A DNA stretch of 64,000 nucleotides from CAZAMB01 sp964486335. GTDB lineage: Bacteria > Planctomycetota > Phycisphaerae > UBA1845. A program made the position numbers and the translations under genes. Shown piece after piece: positions 1 to 7,075 of this stretch; position 1 is the stretch's first letter; each line of letters begins with the position of its first letter. Below the pieces are notes generated by a model that saw nothing but the letters and a program-made list of their open reading frames with translations, was not told the origin of the DNA and did not search any database. The stretch covers positions 62,001-126,000 of the forward strand of contig CAZAMB010000008.1 in NCBI GenBank assembly GCA_964486335.1. Direction: 5' to 3'.

Positions 1-1356
1 TCCCGTGACATACATTAACGGGATGAATGCGATGATCGTCGTCAGCGACGAGCCCAGCACGGGCAACGCGACGTCGACCGTCCCCTCGATCGACGCCACG
101 ACCGGCGCATCACCGTGACGCCGCCTCGTATACACGCTGTCCGCGATGACAATCGCGTCATCGACGATGATGCCCGAAACGATGATGAGTCCAAATACGC
201 TGATCATGTTCACCGTCTGGCCGGTGACATACATGAGTATGAGCGCTCCCGCGAATGAAACCGGAATGCCCGCCGCCACCCAAAACGCAACCGGCAATTC
301 CATGAAGAACAAAAGCATCGCGAAAACGAGCAAGATGCCCATCACCGCGTTGGACACGAGCATCGCGATACGCTCGTCAATGTCGCGCGAGCTGTCGGCC
401 CAAACCTCCAGATGGAGCCGTCCGGGCAAGCTGGCTTGTCGCTCCGCGACATACGTCCGGACAATTTCGGCAATTCGGCTCGCATCCTCATCCGGAGTCT
501 TGAACACTTGCACGACGATGGCCGGCTGTCCATTGAATCGTCCTCGAACAACGGCGTCCTCAAAACCCTCGCTCACCCTGGCGAAGTCGCCTAGCCGCAC
601 GACGGCGTCGCCGCGCTCAATCACCACCAGGTCTTCGTAATCCGAAGCCCGATAGCGCTGTCCCGCCACGCGCAGCGTAACATCCTCGCCGGCGGTTCGA
701 ATCACGCCCGCGGGTTGGTCGAGACTGTTGCGCGCCACCGCCGCAACGATCTGATCAAGCGAAAGCTCATAAGCTGGAAGCGCTTCACGAGGAACTTCAA
801 TGATAATCTCGTCGTCGCGCGCTCCCGACAGCGAAACTTGCGACACACCGGGTCGAGTCACCAGTTCATCGCGCACTTCCCTCGCGAAAGCCTTAAGGGT
901 TCGCTCGTCGACATCGCCGTGGACGGCGATGTTGATGACTTCTCCCCGCAGAAATGTCTCGTGGATAATCGGCTTGCGGGCTTCACGCGGCCAATCCGTG
1001 ATCCGCTCGACTCGGTCCTTGACGTCTTTGAGCGCCTCTCCCGCGTCGGCACGGTCGAGCAAACCGATCCAGACCGTCCCGAAGTCTGCGTTGGCCGAGG
1101 AGGATACCGTGCGCACGCCGCGCACGCCGCGAACGGCCTCTTCAATCGGCGTACAAATAGAACGTTCAACATCCTCAGGCGCGGCCCCGGGGTACGCAAC
1201 CTCCACCGCGATGTGATCGAGTGCGAATTCGGGGTAGGTTTCGCGAACCATGCTTCGGGCGGATTGAAATCCGCCGGCCAGCAAACACACCATCAGCAGA
1301 TTGGCGAGGATGGGATTGCGAACGAAGCCCGCGATCAGGCCGCGGAGCAAGGGCAT
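1..1356 (-). CDS. RND-family efflux transporter, N-terminal 452 residues (cut by window edge)
   Basis: Inner-membrane proton-driven efflux pump of the AcrB/CusA/MMPL-like RND class. Reading from the ATG at 1356 the protein opens with MPLLRGLIAGFVRNPILANL, an amphipathic leader and first membrane helix. A long periplasmic porter domain follows, with the typical pieces VAYPGAAPEDVE, GVSQVSLSG and a pore-domain segment. Hydrophobic helices begin again near residue 355, and the TM4-type stretch VSGIIVDDAIVIAD carries the paired Asp of the proton relay. The frame is open to base 1, so the C-terminal half lies outside the window. The start is 1 nt after the stop of the adaptor gene (1358-2932), so the two are translationally coupled. 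Substrate cannot be told. Family call is firm. Confidence 0.9.
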   Translation of the reverse strand, partial: MPLLRGLIAGFVRNPILANLLMVCLLAGGFQSARSMVRETYPEFALDHIAVEVAYPGAAPEDVERSICTPIEEAVRGVRGVRTVSSSANADFGTVWIGLLDRADAGEALKDVKDRVERITDWPREARKPIIHETFLRGEVINIAVHGDVDERTLKAFAREVRDELVTRPGVSQVSLSGARDDEIIIEVPREALPAYELSLDQIVAAVARNSLDQPAGVIRTAGEDVTLRVAGQRYRASDYEDLVVIERGDAVVRLGDFARVSEGFEDAVVRGRFNGQPAIVVQVFKTPDEDASRIAEIVRTYVAERQASLPGRLHLEVWADSSRDIDERIAMLVSNAVMGILLVFAMLLFFMELPVAFWVAAGIPVSFAGALILMYVTGQTVNMISVFGLIIVSGIIVDDAIVIADSVYTRRRHGDAPVVASIEGTVDVALPVLGSSLTTIIAFIPLMYVTG

Positions 1357-1357
1357 C

Positions 1358-2932
1358 TCAGCGACCTCCGCCGCCGGCCGTGGCGATCATGCGCGCGCCG
1401 GGTTTCCTCATCGCGGCTCCTTGAACCACGGCGGATTGCACAAACACCCCCTCCGCGGTCTTTGAGCTGGAGCTCTCGGCTCGCATGCGAACCGGCATGC
1501 CAATCACTGGCTTGGTCAACGCGGAAACGACCACCCGTTCACCCGGCGCCAACTCGCACGGACCTCCCTCTCGCCGATCTCGATAGTCGACGAGGACGTT
1601 GTCACCGACGGCGCGCAACATGGGGACGCGACGACGCTCCAGACGGCCCGCGGCTTCCGGAGAATCGTCACGATCCGGAACAAAGACATACACCCATTCG
1701 TTGTCATGAACCGCGTGACGCGGCACCAGGAGGGCGTCCAACAGTGCATTCACCGGAAGCTCCGCCCTGCAAAACATCCCGATCGATAATGTCTGCGAAG
1801 ATGTCTCGCCGGCGGTCTGAACGGTCATGTCGGCCTGGCGGATTTCGACGACCATGCGCGCGGTTCGCGTCGACTCATCAACCCGCTCAAACCGAGCCAC
1901 CCGCCCTTTCCAAGAAAACCCCTGCCCGTGCAAAGACCATCGCACCGTCACTTCGGGTCCCGTCGGTCCGGCGGAATTGGCCAAGGCCGAAGGATGAATG
2001 GAATTGTCAAGCCAACGCAAATCCCTCGGATCGACCGCCACCGATAGCTCAAACGCCTCCACATCCGTCAAGGTGGCAATCGAAAAATGAGCCGTCACGA
2101 ATTGCGATGATCGGGCGTTGACCGACTCAATGCGGGCCTCAAACGGCGATGTTATGGAAGTCGCGTCCAGATCATGCTGCGCCTGCCGCAAACGCGCCAA
2201 TGCGGATTCGTGCTGCGCTTGCGTCTCATACCGCAAATGCGGAATCATCGAGCGTCGACTTTGAAGCTCGGCCGCCGCGCTTTTCTGCCGAAGATACTTC
2301 TGCCGCAGCAAATCAAGATCACGACGAGTGCCTACTCGATCTGTGTCATACAACGCGCGCGACGTTTCATAATCGGTCTCGTCGATCGCCAGCATTTGCA
2401 GTAATGTTGCAATCTGCGAATCGAGGTTCTCGGCCTCCTGATCATGCCTCGCAAGCACCGCTTCATACCCGTGAATCTCGGCCTGAACCTGTTGAACGCG
2501 CGCCTCGTACACCGCCGGATCGATCTGAAAAAGCAGTGTGCCCTTGGGAACCACCCTTCCTTGCGCCAATTCGGGGTGAACGTATGTTAACGTGCCGCTC
2601 ACTTGCGGGACAACGCTGATCTGGTTCTTCGGACGAACGGTTCCATGAACGGAAATCGGCGTATCTTCAACAACGTGCTCAATCGTTCGAACGTCCACAC
2701 TCAACGGCTGCGCAATGATCATTCGGATTGCGGGAGCGGGACGCGTTGCGGCCAACCAGCCGTAGGCCGCCAATCCCGATACAACAACGGAAACCGCGAG
2801 AAGCGCATGCAATCCTGACCTGAGTCGTTCCAAGGGTTGTACTTTCCGTTCCACGCAACCAACCAAGAAAGAAACAATTCGATCAACCGTGCTGAAACGC
2901 CCCGCACGGGCAGTAAGGTAACGACGTTTCAA
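1358..2932 (-). CDS. RND efflux periplasmic adaptor (HlyD/AcrA-type membrane fusion protein)
   Basis: Adaptor that links the RND pump to an outer-membrane channel. An N-terminal membrane anchor lies around residues 40-62. It is followed by a lipoyl-like half motif (VSGTLTYVHPELAQGRVVPK), an alpha-hairpin region of about 110 residues rich in Gln, Glu and Arg, the second lipoyl half (ATSITSPFEARIESVNARSS) and beta-barrel/MP domains. At about 520 residues it is long for the family. The listed start is a TTG at 2932 without a clear ribosome-binding site. A second TTG near 2833, just before the hydrophobic anchor, is an equally good start. The stop TGA is separated from the pump ATG by one base, so the pair forms one operon. 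Confidence 0.85.
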   Translation of the reverse strand: MKRRYLTARAGRFSTVDRIVSFLVGCVERKVQPLERLRSGLHALLAVSVVVSGLAAYGWLAATRPAPAIRMIIAQPLSVDVRTIEHVVEDTPISVHGTVRPKNQISVVPQVSGTLTYVHPELAQGRVVPKGTLLFQIDPAVYEARVQQVQAEIHGYEAVLARHDQEAENLDSQIATLLQMLAIDETDYETSRALYDTDRVGTRRDLDLLRQKYLRQKSAAAELQSRRSMIPHLRYETQAQHESALARLRQAQHDLDATSITSPFEARIESVNARSSQFVTAHFSIATLTDVEAFELSVAVDPRDLRWLDNSIHPSALANSAGPTGPEVTVRWSLHGQGFSWKGRVARFERVDESTRTARMVVEIRQADMTVQTAGETSSQTLSIGMFCRAELPVNALLDALLVPRHAVHDNEWVYVFVPDRDDSPEAAGRLERRRVPMLRAVGDNVLVDYRDRREGGPCELAPGERVVVSALTKPVIGMPVRMRAESSSSKTAEGVFVQSAVVQGAAMRKPGARMIATAGGGGR

Positions 2933-3333
2933 GAGGATCGCGGTTCAGCCCTTGTCGGACTCCGCATCGCGCCCGCGCCAGTCCGACCGCCGAGGAGGCA
3001 GCTCCATTGTTCGATAACCAAGCGCGATGTCAACCCGCCGGCAGTTGCCATCGCTATTTCAAACCGGCAAGCCGCTCCCACCTTGTTTCGCTAGAATGGC
3101 CCACTCGGGGCAAATACTTCGCTGGTCCGACGGCCGACGTTCCCTGCGGGATGAAGGTCATATCGGCATGTTAGCGTTTCAAGGGTCACCGCGCGGAATC
3201 TGCCGTTACAACCACACTGAAAGCACTGTAGTGAGAAAGGCGAAACACTCAGAAAATCAGCCATTGCGTCGCCGTCAACTCGCCGGTACGTATCTAGCAA
3301 GTCAAGATGTGTCCCGAGCGGAACAGGAACTCA
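2933..3333. other. Intergenic region between divergent efflux and sulfotransferase genes
   Basis: About 400 bases between the adaptor gene (minus) and the sulfotransferase gene (plus). Promoters for both should lie here, but I could not pick convincing -35/-10 pairs. No RNA gene or repeat was recognised. Short open frames here have no recognisable protein features. Confidence 0.4.
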
Positions 3334-4302
3334 ATGGGATCATCCATTGCAACGCACGACGTCGATTCAAGCGTGGGAACGCTCGCGAGTTCATTCGCAA
3401 ATCTCGGATCGGAGCGCGAGCAGTCGGCGCAAATGAGCGTCGATATTCGAAACGGCAAGGTGGATCAGCCGGCATCAGAGCGAGGGACCGCGTTTGTCGT
3501 CGGTCCACCACGCTGCGGCACCACGATTCTGGGATACCTCCTTGGCGGAGCGCCCGGCGTCACTTCGTTGAGCGAGCCGTTTCTGGCGCACGCCATCTAC
3601 GGCCCAAGGCGGTTGCGCCGATTTTTTCGGAGACTTGCGGTATCGGCAAGCGGTCCCCCGCCGACGGTTCCCACGCGTTCATCTCCAAATGAGTTTCTTG
3701 GTTTTCTGCAAAAGTTGGCCGCCGCACAGGATAAGCAATACCTGCTGATCAAGGAAACGTACCGACAGGATCAAAGTTGGGACAATACGCGTCTGCTGAA
3801 TTGGATCGCGGACGGTTCAAATCCCGTCGCCGCCGTTACGAGACATCCTTACGACGCCGCCGTGTCGACACTGAAGTTCTGCCGATGGTGGCGCGGTTTC
3901 GTGGGCCGGGTCGCACGAATTTGGGCGCCGGGGCTACCGCTTTTTCGCGATGACCGCGAACTCGCGGAATACTTCTCGCATAACTGGAGCGGATTCGTGC
4001 ATTGGTGTCGCCGGCGCTCCTTGATCCCCACCCGCTACGAAGACCTCGTCTCGCATCCCGAGCGGGAACTTCCGCGCGTTTGCGAAGCGTGTCGCATTCC
4101 GTTCGATGCGCGAATGCTCGATCACCAGCGACAGCGCGATTCGTTCGGCGGCATCGGTTCGCCGGAGGTGATCGCCGGGCGACCCAAACCAGTGAATACG
4201 AAATCGATCGGCCGTAAGAATTTGCTGCCGCCGGATTTGCTGGAAATTGTCCGCAAGGGTTGTTCGGACGCGGCGGCCAGTCTCGACTATTCGATGAAGT
4301 GA
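3334..4302 (+). CDS. Sulfotransferase family protein
   Basis: Probable PAPS-dependent sulfotransferase of the Sulfotransfer_1/3 superfamily. The 5'-phosphosulfate-binding P-loop is visible as GPPRCGTTILGYLLGGAPG near residues 57-75, followed by SLSEPFLAH. The 3'-phosphate-binding segment is VTRHPYDAAVST, where the Arg and Ser are the expected ligands. A late IPTRYEDLVSHPE block is also typical. Length (322 residues) fits the family. The ATG at 3334 has AGGA six bases upstream and is preferred to the in-frame ATG at 3307. No signal peptide is seen, so it is probably cytoplasmic. The acceptor is unknown, and neighbours give no pathway hint. Confidence 0.8.
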   Translation: MGSSIATHDVDSSVGTLASSFANLGSEREQSAQMSVDIRNGKVDQPASERGTAFVVGPPRCGTTILGYLLGGAPGVTSLSEPFLAHAIYGPRRLRRFFRRLAVSASGPPPTVPTRSSPNEFLGFLQKLAAAQDKQYLLIKETYRQDQSWDNTRLLNWIADGSNPVAAVTRHPYDAAVSTLKFCRWWRGFVGRVARIWAPGLPLFRDDRELAEYFSHNWSGFVHWCRRRSLIPTRYEDLVSHPERELPRVCEACRIPFDARMLDHQRQRDSFGGIGSPEVIAGRPKPVNTKSIGRKNLLPPDLLEIVRKGCSDAAASLDYSMK

Positions 4303-4417
4303 TCCGCCTCTGAGACGATAAGTGTTGGTTTCTTTCTTACGACCTTGACAATCCCCACTCCTTTATAGGATCGAATTGCTGGGCGCTTTACAAACGCACA
4401 ATTCTCGCTCTTTTTTC

Positions 4418-4446
4418 TTGCCGCATTTTAAGCGGCAGGGTAGAAT
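4418..4446 (+). promoter_or_regulatory. Candidate sigma-70-type promoter for the exported protein gene at 4603
   Basis: TTGCCG (4418-4423) and TAGAAT (4441-4446) are separated by exactly 17 bases. A 6-bp inverted repeat (TGCCGC / GCGGCA, 4419-4437) overlaps the -35 and spacer and could be an operator. Seen by eye only. Confidence 0.35.
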
Positions 4447-4602
4447 AAAAGCTACATCGCGACCTGTGGCACGGTTCGGTGAATAGCCGCTCGTTTCTAT
4501 CGCTCAACGATCAGGTGCTTTGGATCATCAGGACTTCGTGCAGATTCGGCACCACACTTGCAGGATGTTTTGAAACTTCGACTTCGCTCGACACGGAGAA
4601 TC

Positions 4603-6015
4603 ATGATGAGATTGCCCACAATATTTCATCGTTTGCTGACGTTGGTTCTCTTGTTCTCTATGTCGACGGAATCCTGGGCCGCCAAGCTGTCGCTCGTGCC
4701 CGTCCGTTCGTCCGCGCCGTATACGAGGATCGGGCTCAATGGCATCGTCCTTTATCCCGGAGCCCAACAGCTCTTCTTGGAGTTCTACGTTTACGACTGG
4801 AACACCGATCACGACGGCACTCCAGTCTTGACCGGTGCCGGCGCGCGGGTCGGTCCGGCGGGGTTCTCCAACCCGGTATGCCCGTCCTCACTTCGCTTGG
4901 CCGAACAGCCCTGCACGACGGACGACGATTGCTCACTCCTTTTCCAGACCTCCCCCGCCACATCCCTCTGCCGGACTCAAGCTCAATTGCCTGCGGTATG
5001 CGTATCCGGCGGCAACTGTTGTTCTCCCTTGTATGTGGACACCGGGCACGGCAACACGATCACGGACGATTTTGACAACTCCGTCATACTGGACGAGCTT
5101 TTCGTGGAGTGTGTTGCGCGGAACGATTCACTGAACGACATCCACATCTGGAAGTACTTCGGCACGCTCGTGCTCGATATACCCGCCGACGCATTCGGCG
5201 AGTTCATCATCCCCCTTCGCCCGTTTGCCGGGCTTTCGGGTGGCACGTCGAGCTTCTATCGTTTCAAGACTGACCCGCTGCAGAGTGTCGATGAACTCGG
5301 CTACGTCTCCGGGCAGGATTTGTATCCTGCCCGAGTGTACATTGGCGTTCAACCCAAGCAGGTCTTTTCATCGAAAAACCGTTACTTGTCCTTTATTCCA
5401 GGCGAAATCGAGAAACCCAGCGCTTACGCCGTCGAATTGGTATCGCTTCATCATCCGGCGCGCCCAGCACCGTCCCCCTTTGCCTCCGTTGATTTCACCC
5501 CCTTTGAAGGCCAGCTTCGCTGGATCGGCCCGCCCGCCCTTTATCCCATGGCCGCCGCTCAGCCACAGCATGTGTTTCACGCTGCCCGGCTGCAATGCAC
5601 CCCGCATGTGTCGGATTGGTCGACTTTCACGGTCATCGAGGTTTACGGTCCGGAAGTGATCCCTGATTCCTTCTATCGGATAAGGCGGTACGACGCGTCC
5701 TGCACCGATCCAGACAATCCGCTATGCGTTTTCGACGATGTTGGCGAAATGCGCACAGGACGCTGGGGCGACATCGTCTCGCCCTTCGAAAACGACGTAC
5801 ATAACACAAGTGGAGCACAGCCCAATTTCAGCGACGTCGCTGGGTTGATCGATCAGCTCAAGGACCTTCCCGGTGCGCCCAGCAAGGCCCAGTGCCAATT
5901 GCGCGACAATCTCGTCGATCCCGCTCGACTGATCGACGCCATCGATAATTCATATGTGGTCAGCGCGTTCAAGGGGCTTGCATATCCGTTTGCCGGACCG
6001 AGTCAGCGCCCGTAA
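4603..6015 (+). CDS. Secreted protein of unknown function with Sec signal peptide
   Basis: Not assigned to a known family. The ATG at 4603 is preferred over an in-frame ATG at 4558 because ACGGAG lies 5-11 bases upstream and the N-terminus then becomes a clean signal peptide (MMRLPTIFHRLL, hydrophobic core, cleavage after ESWA-AK). The mature protein of about 450 residues is rich in Pro, Asp, Ser and aromatics. It holds several Cys, including CTTDDDCSLLF and a GGNCCSPLYVDTGHG segment. These resemble Cys-containing descriptive segments of other secreted planctomycete proteins in this window, such as that at 11194-14850. No membrane helix, catalytic motif or sorting tail is apparent. It stands alone, with the -10/-35 candidate at 4418-4446 upstream and a convergent gene downstream. 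Confidence 0.7.
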   Translation: MMRLPTIFHRLLTLVLLFSMSTESWAAKLSLVPVRSSAPYTRIGLNGIVLYPGAQQLFLEFYVYDWNTDHDGTPVLTGAGARVGPAGFSNPVCPSSLRLAEQPCTTDDDCSLLFQTSPATSLCRTQAQLPAVCVSGGNCCSPLYVDTGHGNTITDDFDNSVILDELFVECVARNDSLNDIHIWKYFGTLVLDIPADAFGEFIIPLRPFAGLSGGTSSFYRFKTDPLQSVDELGYVSGQDLYPARVYIGVQPKQVFSSKNRYLSFIPGEIEKPSAYAVELVSLHHPARPAPSPFASVDFTPFEGQLRWIGPPALYPMAAAQPQHVFHAARLQCTPHVSDWSTFTVIEVYGPEVIPDSFYRIRRYDASCTDPDNPLCVFDDVGEMRTGRWGDIVSPFENDVHNTSGAQPNFSDVAGLIDQLKDLPGAPSKAQCQLRDNLVDPARLIDAIDNSYVVSAFKGLAYPFAGPSQRP

Positions 6016-6221
6016 TGCGTCGCCGCGCAGTATTCCACTCGTCCATGTGGTTCGCGATCGACAGACTTCTTGCTGTTCGCTCGTCCGTTGCGAAAGACTT
6101 CATAATCCGAGCGAGTCTCCAAGCCGCTTAAACTCGCCTTGCTCGCAATCGCATCGGAGCAGCGTTCGTCGACAAACTTGACGCTCTACAAACCGGCCGG
6201 CAAGAGGAACTGTAACAATCC

Positions 6222-6692
6222 TCAACGCTCCCACAGGCCGTGCTGGTTGCCTCCAAGGATGTAGATGGCAAAGGTGCCGCGACCGGGAATTTCCAGGGGC
6301 GGGTGAGCCAACTCGCCGCCCGCCTTGACGGCCGCGGCGACGGCTGACTTGATATCCTCAACCAGCCAGTAAGGCCGAACGACCGGCTCCTCTGATTCTC
6401 TCATCGGCGCCCGTACTCCCACCAGACCGCCGTTCGGCAGCGCTGCGGTCCGAGCATTGCCAAGCCCGGCCTCGGGCTCGCCGAACCGCACACCGTTCGC
6501 AGCGGCATACGCTGTGCACACCGCGTCGACGTCCTTGCTGACGATTTCGAGATAGTGGATCTGACCGGCGGGCGATTTTCTTGCCTCTTGAGCCGAAACG
6601 GGCTCGGACGTCACGCGAAAGGCGACCACGACAACCCCGATGATCGCCATGAAAGTCAGCACTCGTTTCTTTGTGAACAATTCTAGCCGCAT
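6222..6692 (-). CDS. VOC (glyoxalase/bleomycin-resistance) family protein with N-terminal membrane anchor or signal peptide
   Basis: Single VOC module of about 115 residues, beginning IHYLEIVSKDVDAVCTAY and ending FAIYILGGNQHGLWER, with the usual paired beta-alpha-beta-beta-beta halves. The start at 6692 is fixed by AGGAGG six bases upstream (the in-frame ATG at 6719 lacks this). The first 40 residues are RLELFTKKRV followed by a hydrophobic run and AQEARKS, so the domain is exported or anchored on the outer side, whereas most VOC proteins are cytoplasmic. Metal-ligand positions are only partly met (His in QIHYLEI and a late Glu/His), so activity is unclear. Family call good, function unknown. 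Confidence 0.75.
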   Translation of the reverse strand: MRLELFTKKRVLTFMAIIGVVVVAFRVTSEPVSAQEARKSPAGQIHYLEIVSKDVDAVCTAYAAANGVRFGEPEAGLGNARTAALPNGGLVGVRAPMRESEEPVVRPYWLVEDIKSAVAAAVKAGGELAHPPLEIPGRGTFAIYILGGNQHGLWER

Positions 6693-7075
6693 CGAAAACC
6701 TCCTGAAATGCAAACTCACCTGAATTGAAACAAAATCTTCAAGCCCAACCGGGCCATCCGGAAAACAACCTATTCGGAAGAGACCTCGGAATCAAATCAC
6801 GATGTGCTCGAAACGCTGGCCGCGACAAATCCGTTCAGTGAATCCGATGTTGGAGCGACATATTACTCCATCGACGATCCAGTGTGCACAAAGGACGCTC
6901 TGAATAACTGCTTGGTCTACTCGGCGCCAATTCGGAAAAACGAACCGACTCTCACAAGGGCTGGAACACAATTCGGGAGCAAGTCACTGGCTGAATCGCG
7001 ATTCTGGGTTGGAAAGGGCAGGTCATCGCACGCCTCCATGCGACCTGTCTTCGCATGCATAGCGGTCGACGGTTT
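6693..7075. other. Intergenic region, no gene recognised
   Basis: About 380 bases upstream of the VOC gene and downstream of the 7076-9976 gene. It holds an open frame on the plus strand (6804-7145) that overlaps the next gene and shows no domain. I see no repeat or RNA here. Confidence 0.4.

Noticed and set aside
715..2121. Long plus-strand open frame (468 codons) over the efflux genes
   Set aside because: It is the shadow of the RND pump and adaptor genes, whose minus-strand translations have full family motifs; the plus-strand protein has no domain and an Arg/Ser/Pro-rich composition.
4419..4437. Hairpin TGCCGC-ATTTTAA-GCGGCA as a terminator
   Set aside because: The T-run precedes the hairpin on the plus strand and no U-run follows on either strand; it overlaps a better promoter candidate.
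4466..4482. TGGCACGG as a sigma-54 promoter
   Set aside because: The GC expected 10 bases after the GG is TG, so the -12 element is missing.
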